64,000 nt of DNA from Fumia sp045121595 (lineage in GTDB: Bacteria > Bacillota > Clostridia > Oscillospirales > Ruminococcaceae), in the NCBI GenBank assembly GCA_045121595.1, contig JBGVGI010000012.1, forward strand, positions 201,641 to 265,640. Direction: 5' to 3'. The stretch's first letter is position 1; each line of letters starts with the position of its first letter. Made by a program: the position numbers and the translations under genes. Under the pieces are notes generated by a model. That model searched no databases, was not told where the DNA came from, and was given only the letters and a program-made list of their open reading frames with translations. Positions 55,241 through 63,988 of the stretch are shown piece after piece.

Positions 55241-55888
55241 ATGGCAAGATTTATTTTTATAAGACACGGACAAAGTGAAACCAACGTGACTAACTGCTTT
55301 GCAGGGCAAAGCAACCCCTCATTAACAGAAAAAGGACTTCTGCAGGCAGATTTGCTTGCAAAGTGGGTAGCAAAAACCCAAAAAATCGACTGCATCTATT
55401 CAAGTGACCTTACAAGGGCGTACCAGACGGCATCTGCTACCGCGAAAAAACTCGGTATGAAAGTGGTCAAAGACCCCGCTTTCAGGGAGATTAACGCAGG
55501 GCTCTGGCAGGGTGTAAACTACCTTGTAATCAAAGATAACTACAAGGATATTTACGATATCTGGATTAACGATACGATAAACGCGCGCTTGCCCGAAGGC
55601 GAAAGCGTCAAAGAGCTTGGTGAACGCATCGTAGCTGAAACCTTAAGGCTCAACGAAATACATACAAAGGACGAAACCGTAATGATTTTTACCCACGCTA
55701 CCCCCATAAGAGTTGTCACAACCTATTTTAAAGACGGCAATATCAACGACATCCAGAACACCGCCTGGGCATCCAACACGTCAGCTACCGTTTTAAACTT
55801 AAACGGTGAAACCCCCGTGTTCGAACTTATCAGCTTTGACGACTACCTTGCAAACGAAACAAGCGTTATCCCCGACGATATAATTTAG
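55241..55888 (+). CDS. Histidine phosphatase (phosphoglycerate mutase-like)
   Basis: 215 residues. It starts with the catalytic IRHGQSETN, has YSSDLTRAYQTA, the proton-donor Glu in FREINAGLWQG, and the second His in IFTHATPIRVV. The branch hydrolyses small phosphoesters such as sugar phosphates or phosphoglycolate. It leads an operon with an EamA transporter, a GH36 enzyme and an isomerase; a phosphosugar dephosphorylation step is possible. Confidence 0.9.
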   Translation: MARFIFIRHGQSETNVTNCFAGQSNPSLTEKGLLQADLLAKWVAKTQKIDCIYSSDLTRAYQTASATAKKLGMKVVKDPAFREINAGLWQGVNYLVIKDNYKDIYDIWINDTINARLPEGESVKELGERIVAETLRLNEIHTKDETVMIFTHATPIRVVTTYFKDGNINDIQNTAWASNTSATVLNLNGETPVFELISFDDYLANETSVIPDDII

Positions 55889-56794
55889 GTGTCAGATATG
55901 ATATATTATATTATTTTACTTATGGCGGTTTTGATGTTTACCGCACAGTTTGCTTTCACAAAAATCTATGGTGAAAAGGTTGACCAACAAATTAACGAAA
56001 CCCTCATTATGGTAATTATCACAAGCTTAATCGGTTCTCTTATCTTTTTTACCGTCGGCGGACTTAAAGTAACACTTTCCCCCGAACTGCTTATTTTGGC
56101 AACGGCTTTTGCACTCGTGATGATTCCCTACTACGTTTTGGGTGTCAAGGTGCTTTCAATGGGAAGTGTCGGCGTTTACAGTATGTTTATGATGCTTGGC
56201 GGTATGCTCCTTCCGTTTTTATACGGAATTTTGTTTTTAGAAGAACCGCTGACCGTCGGAAAATTGGCAGGAACTTTATTACTCTCCCTATCCATCATTT
56301 TGCAGACCCTCACGCAGAAAAACGAAAAAGCAAAAAACAAAAAGCTTTTCTTTTTACTCTGTATAGCGATATTTGTATTAAACGGCTTAACGGGGGTTAT
56401 CGCAAAAGCGTATCAGGTTATATCAAAGACTCCCGACGAAGTAAGCTTTACTGCCGTTTCCTGCTTTTTAACGGCGCTTATTTTGATTATATTCTACCTT
56501 ATCCCAAGCCTTTTTAAAAATCAAAATATGATTAAATCGGAGATAAAAAACGCCTTTGTACCTTCCGTTTTTCTCAGTATGGCGGCTATCGGAATTGCCG
56601 CACACACGGGAAATTTTCTCCATTTAAAGGTAGCGTCAAGTATCCCCGCTTCGGTACAGTTTCCGATGGTGTCAGGCGGAGTTATCGTCTTCTCGGCAAT
56701 AGTATCGGCAAAAATCTTCAAAGAAAAAATAAGCAAGGCAGAGCTTATCTGTATCACAGGTGCATTCATTTCAACTCTGCTCTTTGCATTTTAA
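55889..56794 (+). CDS. EamA/DMT family transporter
   Basis: 301 residues with about ten membrane helices in two EamA-like halves (about 1-140 and 150-300); ALVMIPYYVLGVKVLSMGSVGVYSMFMMLGGMLLPFLYGILFLEEPL is the typical helix 3-5 region. It starts with a GTG or the ATG three codons later (ATGATATATTAT), directly after the previous stop. It is the only transporter near the carbohydrate genes, but this superfamily more often exports metabolites or moves nucleotide sugars than imports oligosaccharides. Confidence 0.87.
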   Translation: MSDMIYYIILLMAVLMFTAQFAFTKIYGEKVDQQINETLIMVIITSLIGSLIFFTVGGLKVTLSPELLILATAFALVMIPYYVLGVKVLSMGSVGVYSMFMMLGGMLLPFLYGILFLEEPLTVGKLAGTLLLSLSIILQTLTQKNEKAKNKKLFFLLCIAIFVLNGLTGVIAKAYQVISKTPDEVSFTAVSCFLTALILIIFYLIPSLFKNQNMIKSEIKNAFVPSVFLSMAAIGIAAHTGNFLHLKVASSIPASVQFPMVSGGVIVFSAIVSAKIFKEKISKAELICITGAFISTLLFAF

Positions 56795-56806
56795 GGAGGA
56801 AATTTT

Positions 56807-58660
56807 ATGAAACTTGATAATTTTCTTCGTTTTAACGGAATGTTCGGCGGTTTCGGACTTATCTTTGCAAGTGGAAGCTTCGGCATCATCGACAAGGTTA
56901 CAGACTACGAAGTGAGTGAAGAAAACGGCGTAAAATCGTACTTTTTCAAGTGTAAAGGTGTTTCCTTTACAACGACTTTTGAAGAAAAAGACGGCATTTT
57001 TATCCGTAAAGACTACCTTGAAAACATATCAGACACCGAAATTGAAATAAACTCTGTTTACAGTCGTTTCGGTCTTGACGGAAACTGTTATGAAGTCTAT
57101 ACACAGTATAACGGCTGGGAGCACGAATCAAAAGGAAACTGGCAGAAACTCGTCACAAGCGTTACTGCAAAAAGTGAAGGTATAAGAAGCTGTGACGGTG
57201 CAACCCCCATAATGGCACTTCATAACGTTCATACCAAAATGAACACCGTTTTCCACCTTTTCCCGAATGCTTCCTGGCAGATGACGGCAAAAAAATTCCC
57301 CGCAAACAAAAAAGAAACCATCGTCATCGAAACGGGATTTAACAACGAAAATCTGCATCTTAAGGTGGCACCGCACGAGAAAATTTCCTTACCTGAAATA
57401 TGGTTTTTCAACGCAAAAAACAAAACCGATTTAGACGCTTTTAAGCTTCATAGCGTATATAATAAACTTTACCCCCGCAGAAGTATGCCCGTTCTTTACA
57501 ACTCCTGGCTTTACTGCTTTGACAACCTTGACGTTGACGCGATTTTAAATCAGGTTGACACAGCACGTGAGCTTGGAATTGAAGCCTTTATGATAGATGC
57601 AGGGTGGTTTGGTAACGGAGAAAACTGGGCGGACGCCGTCGGCGACTGGGAAGAAAAAGAAGGTGGCAGACTTATTGAAATCTCCGAAAAAGTCCGCGAG
57701 AAAGGTATGATATTCGGGCTTTGGTTTGAGCCTGAGAGGGCAAGTCCCGAAAGTAATTCCGTTAAAACTCATCCCGAATACTATATTGAAAACTCACTTT
57801 TGGATTTTGCAAATCCCGACGCCGTAAATTATATACTCGAAATCCTGTCAAAACAGATCGAAAAGTATAATATCGGATTTATGAAATTTGATTTCAATTC
57901 ATCCATTCCCGTTGACCCGTCAGGCAATGCTTTTTACAGATATTATAAAGGTCAGGAACGTTTTATAACTGCCCTTCGTGAAAAATTCCCACACCTTTAT
58001 ATCACAAACTGTGCAAGTGGCGGATACCGTATGGAGCTTAATCAGGGCAGAATGTTTGACTCCTTCTGGCTCAGTGACAATCAAGGTCCCTTTGAGGGTA
58101 TCCGCATCGTAAAGGACACCTTGAAACGTATGCCTACTGCTTTGATTGAACGATGGAACGTGCAGAAATACTCTGAAGGCTTTCCTCACTACGACCTTAA
58201 GAGTGAAGTCGGTATGATGCTTAGTTGTAACAACGGCACCTGGGATTTTATCACGAGTGTAAAAGACTCATTTACAAGCGCTTTTATAAACTGCGGACCC
58301 GTTGGTTTTTCCTGCGATATTGCCGCTTTCCCCGACGGATATAAAAAGTTATGGAAAGAAAATATCAAAGCTTTCAAACAAAACCGTGACTTTTATAAAA
58401 ATGCGGTTGCAAGGATTTTAGTCGACACCGACGATATTATCGCAATTCAGTATTCCGACTCTGTACGCTTTGAAATCGTCCTCTTTACAAAGACTACCTA
58501 TGCAAATAACCTCATCGTTTACCCCGTACTTGACGAAGGTAAACGCTACTCACTTGATAACGGGATTTTAAGCGGTAAGGAAATTACTGAAAACGGAATT
58601 TGCTTTGATAATCTTGCCGACAACTCGGCTTACGTAAAAATTTTAAACGAGGTGAAATAA
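56807..58660 (+). CDS. GH36 alpha-galactosidase, short form, cytoplasmic
   Basis: 617 residues, no signal peptide, shorter than common GH36 enzymes (about 730) mainly at the N-terminal beta-sandwich. Landmarks: MIDAGWFGNGENWADAVGDWEE, GLWFEPERASPES, the nucleophile Asp in FMKFDFNSSIP, TNCASGGYRMELN, and the acid/base Asp in LSDNQGPFEGIR. It releases alpha-galactose from raffinose-type or galactomannan oligosaccharides. It follows the transporter by 12 bases. Confidence 0.92.
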   Translation: MKLDNFLRFNGMFGGFGLIFASGSFGIIDKVTDYEVSEENGVKSYFFKCKGVSFTTTFEEKDGIFIRKDYLENISDTEIEINSVYSRFGLDGNCYEVYTQYNGWEHESKGNWQKLVTSVTAKSEGIRSCDGATPIMALHNVHTKMNTVFHLFPNASWQMTAKKFPANKKETIVIETGFNNENLHLKVAPHEKISLPEIWFFNAKNKTDLDAFKLHSVYNKLYPRRSMPVLYNSWLYCFDNLDVDAILNQVDTARELGIEAFMIDAGWFGNGENWADAVGDWEEKEGGRLIEISEKVREKGMIFGLWFEPERASPESNSVKTHPEYYIENSLLDFANPDAVNYILEILSKQIEKYNIGFMKFDFNSSIPVDPSGNAFYRYYKGQERFITALREKFPHLYITNCASGGYRMELNQGRMFDSFWLSDNQGPFEGIRIVKDTLKRMPTALIERWNVQKYSEGFPHYDLKSEVGMMLSCNNGTWDFITSVKDSFTSAFINCGPVGFSCDIAAFPDGYKKLWKENIKAFKQNRDFYKNAVARILVDTDDIIAIQYSDSVRFEIVLFTKTTYANNLIVYPVLDEGKRYSLDNGILSGKEITENGICFDNLADNSAYVKILNEVK

Positions 58661-58661
58661 A

Positions 58662-59552
58662 ATGGATAAAAAAGTAGCTCTCCAGATAAGAAACTCGGAG
58701 CCCATTGAGGAAATGGCAAAAATGATGTCGGAATGCGGTTTTAAATACGTAGCGGTAGCCTTCGGTGACGAAAAGCCTTTGCTTTCCGACAATTGGAAAG
58801 ACCACGTTACAGAGATTGATAACGCCCTTAAAAAATACGGACTTAAGTGCATCCAAACCCACGCACCCTACTATAACTTAATGCTCTCTGCCGAAATCCG
58901 CGAAGGGGATATGGAGAAAGCACTTCTCCGTTCCATCGAAGCTACCAAAATGCTCGGTGCCGACCTCTGCGCCGTTCACCCGAGAACCTGTATTAATAAA
59001 GACGTTGATATCACGAAAGCCGAAGACCGTGAGCGTTCTTTGAAGGAAAATATCATTTCCTTTACCCCGCTTGTTAAAGCGTGTGAGGAATTGGGCGTTT
59101 GCCTCGGTATCGAAAATCTTATGAAATACCCCCTCGCAAACGACCTGCCCTCCTTTTATTCCTGGATTGCAGAGGATCACGCAGAGCTTATTGATAAGCT
59201 TGACAGTAAAAACTGCGTCGGTATCTGGGATTTCGGCCACGCAAACTTAGCTGACGAGATTAACCAGACAGACAGTATCCGCACTTTAGGTGCAAGAATC
59301 AAGGGTACTCACGTTCATAACAACGGTGCCGTTGACGATGAACACTTTCCACCATTCCTTCCCCCAAAAGGTGCTTACTACGCAAGACGTACCGTTGACT
59401 GGAGCTCAGTACTCACAGCACTGCGTGAAACGGGTTATGACGGCTATTTAACCCTTGAAACGGTATTTTATTTCGACTACCCCTTAAAACCCTTTATCCA
59501 GTACCTCTACGACAGTGTCTGCAACTTATACGATATTTTAAAAGCGGAGTGA
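58662..59552 (+). CDS. Sugar phosphate isomerase/epimerase (AP-endonuclease-2 fold)
   Basis: 296 residues, TIM barrel of the xylose isomerase-like superfamily. Metal-binding residues are seen in VHPRTC, GIENL with Glu, WDFGHAN, and THVHNNGAVDDEH plus LTLETVF. Such proteins epimerise or isomerise keto-sugars and inositol derivatives. The start codon lies one base after the GH36 stop. Its last codons sit inside the terminator stem. Confidence 0.9.
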   Translation: MDKKVALQIRNSEPIEEMAKMMSECGFKYVAVAFGDEKPLLSDNWKDHVTEIDNALKKYGLKCIQTHAPYYNLMLSAEIREGDMEKALLRSIEATKMLGADLCAVHPRTCINKDVDITKAEDRERSLKENIISFTPLVKACEELGVCLGIENLMKYPLANDLPSFYSWIAEDHAELIDKLDSKNCVGIWDFGHANLADEINQTDSIRTLGARIKGTHVHNNGAVDDEHFPPFLPPKGAYYARRTVDWSSVLTALRETGYDGYLTLETVFYFDYPLKPFIQYLYDSVCNLYDILKAE

Positions 59553-59569
59553 TTTCACTCCGCTTTTTG
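59541..59569 (+). terminator. Terminator of the GH36 operon, overlapping the stop codon
   Basis: Stem AAAGCGGAGTG / CACTCCGCTTT with loop ATTT and T-run. The left arm encodes the final Lys-Ala-Glu-stop of the isomerase. Confidence 0.9.
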
Positions 59570-59592
59570 TCTTTTTGTTGTAAGTCCTGCTA

Positions 59593-59621
59593 TTGACATA
59601 ATCCGCAAAAAATGTTATCAT
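59593..59621 (+). promoter_or_regulatory. Promoter of the GH94 gene
   Basis: TTGACA (59593-59598), 17-base spacer, TATCAT (59616-59621), then AGGAGG and ATG 59672. Confidence 0.8.
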
Positions 59622-59671
59622 ACAAAGTAAGAAAAAAGTGGATATTTTTCCATTAAATCAGGAGGATTATT

Positions 59672-61948
59672 ATGAGCATTGGTTACTTTGTAGATGAGAA
59701 AAAAGAATACGTCATTACCAATCATTTTCCCAAAAGACCACTTATGAACTATTTGTGGAACGAAACAATTATGATTGATATTGACCAGTTCGGTTTTGGT
59801 CCCAACTCTGTTTTCGACGAAAAACGTTATCGCCGTGAACTTTTCGCAGAGGGCGACAACCGTCTTATCTATATCTATGACCGCGAAGACAATACATACT
59901 ATGCGGCTAACCGTAACTATACGAAACTTCCCTTTACAAAATGGGAAACACACGTAGGACAGGGTTATTCCCTTATTTCTTCTTCCTACAAGGGTCTTGA
60001 CGTTGATTACACAATCTTCGCACCCGTTGAAGGCAGAGCAGAATGCTGGGAAATCAAAATCAAAAATAACGGTGACAAGGCTCGTGACTTGTCCGTATAT
60101 CCTATGGCTAACGTACACGTTTGCCTCAGCGGACATGCTGCTGATGTAGCTTCCGACTGGGACGATGAATTCGGCGGTATCTTCTCCCCCGAAAAACATT
60201 TCGATATGGCTTCCGAGTACACAGAATGCTATATGGCATCCGATTGCCCCGTTGCTGAATACGAACTCGCTGAAGATTCTTTCAAAGGTTACTACAACAC
60301 GTTCGCTAACCCCATTGCTCTGGAAAATGGCGGTGAGCTTTCTTCTTCCCCCAGCTGTTTTGACCAGTGTCAGACTTTCACACTCCGTCACGATATCAAG
60401 CTCAACCCCGGTGAAGAAAAAATCATCCGTATAATCGTTGGTGTTGCAAAAGATAAAGCTCAGGCTATCGCTGAGAAAAAACGTCTTCTTAATGCAAAAG
60501 CTTTTGAAGAAAACCTTACAGAGGTTAAAGAACGTGCTAACCAGTACGATGACCGCCTTACTATCCATACAGGCGACGAAACTATCGACAGATTTGTTAA
60601 CATCTGGCTCAAACGTCAGATTGACCTTGGTAAAACATGGGCTCGTGGCTACGTTGTAGGTTCCCGTGACGCTATGCAGGACGTAACAAGCTTCGTTCAG
60701 CTCGACACTAAGGTTTCCAGAGAAAAAATTCTCTACGCTATGCAGTTTGTTCGTCCTAACGGAAACATCATCCGTGCTTTCGTTCCGATTATGAAAAAAC
60801 TCGCTCACGACTGCTCCACATGGACAATCACTGCTGTTTGCCAGTACATCAAAGAAAGTGGCGACTATCAGATTTTAGACGTTGACTGTCCTTACTTTGA
60901 GTCCGACGAACACGGCACAGTGCTTGACCATTTGATGCGTGCTGCTGACTTCCTTTTGAGAGGCGTTGGTAAACACGGCTGGACACTCTGGGGCGAATGT
61001 GACTGGAACGACTCACTCAATAACTGTGGTACACAGCTTATCGGTGAAAGCTTGTGGCTTGCTGAAGCAAGTTGTAAGTGTGGCCTTGAACTTATCGAGC
61101 TTCTTGAAAAAATCGGTAAAGACGAAGACGCTAAAATCCTTCGTGCAGACCGCGAAAAAATGCTTGAAAACATCAGAGTTCACGGTTGGGAAAAAGACCA
61201 CTTCATCTACGGCTACAACGATTACGGCCAGAAAGTTGGTTCTTATGAATCTCCCGACGGAAACTCCTACCTCAACGCTCAGACATGGGCAGTTCTTGCT
61301 GACGTTCTTCCCAAGGATGAACTCAATACGTTGATGGATTACGTTGAAGATAATTTGCAGTGTGACTTCGGTTACGTTCAGGTTAACCCCGCTCATACAA
61401 TAGGTGATGACCGCATCGGACGTTCTTCCTACTTCACACCCGGTTGTTATGAAAACGGCTCTGTTTACAACCATGGTTGTGCTTTCAAAATCGTTGCTGA
61501 CTGCTTGCTCGGTCGTGGCGATGAAGCACTCAAAACTGTAAACTATATGCTTCCCACTAACCCCATGAACCCTTCCGAAAAATCCGGTATGGAGCCTTAT
61601 GCTATCTCCAATATGTACTTAGGCCCGGCTGCTCCTGCAAGAGTTGGTGAGTCCCCCATGCACTGGATTACAGGTACTTGCGGATGGTTGTTCCGTGGTA
61701 TCGTTGAGTATATGCTCGGTGTTCAGGCTGACTACGATGGACTTAGAATTGTTCCCGCTATGCCTAAGGCTTGGAAAACAGCTTCCGTTCATCGTATCTT
61801 CCGTGACTGCACATACGATATCGAGTATACACAGAACTCTTACAACGGTGCTCTTAAAATTACTGTTGACGGTGAGGCTATCGAAGGTAACCTTCTCCCC
61901 TACTTCACAGATAATAAAGCACACAAAGTAACAGTTACAATCGGCTAA
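59672..61948 (+). CDS. GH94 cellobiose-type phosphorylase
   Basis: 758 residues, no signal peptide. N-terminal beta-sandwich (about 1-270), linker helices and the (alpha/alpha)6 barrel. The general-acid Asp lies in LWGECDWNDSLN near residue 452; QDVTSFVQ and YVQVNPAHTIGDDRIGR and the CGWLFRGIVEYMLGV end are typical of the family. It splits a beta-linked disaccharide with phosphate to sugar 1-phosphate and free sugar, saving ATP. Cellobiose or a related disaccharide is likely; sequence alone does not settle it. Arginine codons are largely CGT, hinting at strong expression. Confidence 0.92.
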   Translation: MSIGYFVDEKKEYVITNHFPKRPLMNYLWNETIMIDIDQFGFGPNSVFDEKRYRRELFAEGDNRLIYIYDREDNTYYAANRNYTKLPFTKWETHVGQGYSLISSSYKGLDVDYTIFAPVEGRAECWEIKIKNNGDKARDLSVYPMANVHVCLSGHAADVASDWDDEFGGIFSPEKHFDMASEYTECYMASDCPVAEYELAEDSFKGYYNTFANPIALENGGELSSSPSCFDQCQTFTLRHDIKLNPGEEKIIRIIVGVAKDKAQAIAEKKRLLNAKAFEENLTEVKERANQYDDRLTIHTGDETIDRFVNIWLKRQIDLGKTWARGYVVGSRDAMQDVTSFVQLDTKVSREKILYAMQFVRPNGNIIRAFVPIMKKLAHDCSTWTITAVCQYIKESGDYQILDVDCPYFESDEHGTVLDHLMRAADFLLRGVGKHGWTLWGECDWNDSLNNCGTQLIGESLWLAEASCKCGLELIELLEKIGKDEDAKILRADREKMLENIRVHGWEKDHFIYGYNDYGQKVGSYESPDGNSYLNAQTWAVLADVLPKDELNTLMDYVEDNLQCDFGYVQVNPAHTIGDDRIGRSSYFTPGCYENGSVYNHGCAFKIVADCLLGRGDEALKTVNYMLPTNPMNPSEKSGMEPYAISNMYLGPAAPARVGESPMHWITGTCGWLFRGIVEYMLGVQADYDGLRIVPAMPKAWKTASVHRIFRDCTYDIEYTQNSYNGALKITVDGEAIEGNLLPYFTDNKAHKVTVTIG

Positions 61949-61957
61949 TTAAAACAT

Positions 61958-61989
61958 AAAAGCGAGGTGGATTTCCACCTCGCTTTTTT
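61958..61989. terminator. Bidirectional terminator between GH94 and the minus-strand isomerase
   Basis: A 13-bp stem AAAAGCGAGGTGG / CCACCTCGCTTTT with loop ATTT, T-run on both strands, between convergent genes. Confidence 0.92.
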
Positions 61990-62891
61990 TATCCTTCAAA
62001 CTCGTCATAAGCAGTCAGAATATGTTTTCCAACTAAATACATCAACTTTTCAAGTTCTGCCTGCATCTCGAGAGTCGGCTCCAAAAGACAATTCCCCTTG
62101 TCAAAGCTTCTTCTGGGACCTACCCAAAAATCTGAGGAGCGCAAAGTGTTTGGTGCTTCAAAAGTAAGCGATCCTTTGAAGTTTATATCCTTTAATGCAC
62201 ACATTACTTCATCCACATTTATTGTGCCAAAATACGGAATCATATGCTCGTCATCTTTACCTCTGTTATCGTTAAAATGAACAGCATACAAATCATCACC
62301 TATTGCCAATATTTCATCGTACTGGCTACCCTCGATGTTCGCGTGTCCCGTATCCCAACAGGAATGGAAAAGCGGATGATTCACATACTCAGAAAACTCA
62401 CGCATATCCGCCCCGGTTTTAGGCCAATAAAAATTCGACGTCGTACCGTTTTCGTGCAAAACATTTACGTTATTCTTTTCCATTGTATCAAAAAGCCGTT
62501 CAAAGAAAGCCTTGTTACGCTTTTGCCACTCCAATTTAGATATGTCATAAGCCCAGCCCGGGTGAACAACCATATTTTTAATACCTAAAATTCCGCAAAT
62601 CTCAATACATCTTTTATTTATATCAACCAACCTGTCAAGCTGACCTTCAGCAAGAGGATTGCCGCTCGGAGAATGGCACTGAACAAATTCTATGCCGTTT
62701 GATTTTGCATACTCGTTTATCTTTTCTGCATTTTTACGCCAATCGTCCGAAACGAGTAATTCGTCATTCTCAAAAATACTGTAAAGGCTTAAATCAATGT
62801 ACTTAAACCCAGCCTTATGTACCTGTTCAATTCGTTCTGTGTAAGTACCGCAAAATCTGTTAAAATCTTCTGTTGTAGTCGCAAGTTTCAT
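61989..62891 (-). CDS. Sugar phosphate isomerase/epimerase (AP-endonuclease-2 fold)
   Basis: 300 residues, xylose isomerase-like TIM barrel. Metal ligands appear in MVVHPGW, VLHENGTT, SCWDTGHANIEG and VHFNDNRGKDDEH, with a final LTFEAPN. It is distantly related to the protein at 58662-59552 but not a recent duplicate. It follows the ribokinase gene by 4 bases, so the isomerase and the kinase form one catabolic pair. Confidence 0.9.
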   Translation of the reverse strand: MKLATTTEDFNRFCGTYTERIEQVHKAGFKYIDLSLYSIFENDELLVSDDWRKNAEKINEYAKSNGIEFVQCHSPSGNPLAEGQLDRLVDINKRCIEICGILGIKNMVVHPGWAYDISKLEWQKRNKAFFERLFDTMEKNNVNVLHENGTTSNFYWPKTGADMREFSEYVNHPLFHSCWDTGHANIEGSQYDEILAIGDDLYAVHFNDNRGKDDEHMIPYFGTINVDEVMCALKDINFKGSLTFEAPNTLRSSDFWVGPRRSFDKGNCLLEPTLEMQAELEKLMYLVGKHILTAYDEFEG

Positions 62892-62895
62892 AAAA

Positions 62896-63786
62896 TCACC
62901 TTATCTCAGTTTCATATGGTATGGACCTGGAAGCACCAGCCCTGCTTACCGCTATTGCGGAAGCTTTTGTTGCAAAATTAATAGCCTCTTCAAGCGATAC
63001 ACCCCTTGAAAGCCTTGAAACCAAAGCTCCGATAAAACAGTCCCCCGCAGAAGTCGTATCAACAACCTTTGTTTTTATTGCAGGACAAAACACAGTTTTT
63101 TCACCGACGTTATAAGCGCATCCACGCTCACCTAAAGTAACGATAACGTTTTTTACTCCCATTTCTTTTATTTTAAAAATAACTTTTTCACAGTTTTCGG
63201 GAGTATCGGGTGAAATACCCGTCATATCATAAGCCTCATGCTCATTAGGGATAAGATAGTCGATATTTTCAAGCAATTTTTGGGGTAGTTTCCTAAAAGG
63301 CGCAGGATTAAGCAGTACTTTGGTGTTATTTTCTTTTGCAATTTCGCAAACTCTTATTACAGTTTCAAGCGGAATTTCAAGCTGCATAACACAAAAATCA
63401 CTTTCTGCGATAAGCTTTTCATCAAGTTTTTCAGGAGTGAGTGAGTCGTTTGCACCAGGGGCTAAAATAATGAAGTTGTCCCCGTTTACAACGGTAATCA
63501 TAGCAATTCCCGTAGGAGTATCTGCTACCTTTATACCTTTAAAAATGACGTTATTATCTGTAAGTTCTTTTATCAGCATTTCACCGTTAGCGTCATTACC
63601 CACGGCACCGAAAAATGAAACCTCACCGCCAAGCTTTGAAACGGCAACCGCCTGATTTAATCCTTTCCCCCCTGCATTCATCTGAAAATTACTGCCCGTC
63701 AATGTCTCACCGATTTTCGGCATCTTATCAGAATGAATTACAAGATCGGCATTAGCACTGCCAATTACAAGAATTTTACTTTTCAT
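62896..63786 (-). CDS. rbsK: Ribokinase-like PfkB family sugar kinase
   Basis: 296 residues. Substrate motif GSANADLVIHSDKMPKIGET and NAGGKGLNQAVAVSKLGG near the N-terminus, anion-hole/catalytic DTTSAGDCFIGALVSRL near residue 245, and NFATKASAIAVSRAGA with the ion site near the end. These are ribokinase rather than fructokinase features. It phosphorylates ribose or another pentose or deoxy sugar. No ribose transporter accompanies it in the window. Confidence 0.9.
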   Translation of the reverse strand: MKSKILVIGSANADLVIHSDKMPKIGETLTGSNFQMNAGGKGLNQAVAVSKLGGEVSFFGAVGNDANGEMLIKELTDNNVIFKGIKVADTPTGIAMITVVNGDNFIILAPGANDSLTPEKLDEKLIAESDFCVMQLEIPLETVIRVCEIAKENNTKVLLNPAPFRKLPQKLLENIDYLIPNEHEAYDMTGISPDTPENCEKVIFKIKEMGVKNVIVTLGERGCAYNVGEKTVFCPAIKTKVVDTTSAGDCFIGALVSRLSRGVSLEEAINFATKASAIAVSRAGASRSIPYETEIR

Positions 63787-63809
63787 AACGTCATCTCCCT
63801 TTTCACCCT

Positions 63810-63838
63810 ATTCTACCATAATAAAAATAAAAAGTCAA
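63810..63838 (-). promoter_or_regulatory. Promoter of the ribokinase-isomerase operon
   Basis: Minus-strand TTGACT (63833-63838), 17-base spacer, TAGAAT (63810-63815), 24 bases before the start codon. Confidence 0.78.
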
Positions 63839-63879
63839 CAAAAAACGAGGAAACGGCGTCTTCACTTAGGGATAATTCG

Positions 63880-63988
63880 CCCAAATCATTACTTTATTTG
63901 CGAACTAATATGTTAAAAGCCTACGATATGCGTCAGCATTATCGTAGGCTTTTGCCTTTTATTTCATCAAAAAAGTTAATGATTTGGG
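63880..63988. other. Intergenic inverted repeat enclosing a terminator-like hairpin
   Basis: CCCAAATCATTA (63880-63891) and TAATGATTTGGG (63977-63988) are perfect inverted repeats. Between them, AAAAGCCTACGATA / TATCGTAGGCTTTT (63915-63928 and 63940-63953) form a second stem. The inner stem could be the terminator of a gene beyond the window edge; the outer repeat is unexplained. Confidence 0.55.

Noticed and set aside
59618..60808. 396-residue minus-strand ORF opposite GH94
   Set aside because: Long, but it is antisense to the conserved GH94 gene, is rich in Cys, Phe and Val as antisense frames are, and covers the GH94 promoter and start. The biased codon use of GH94 explains the open frame.
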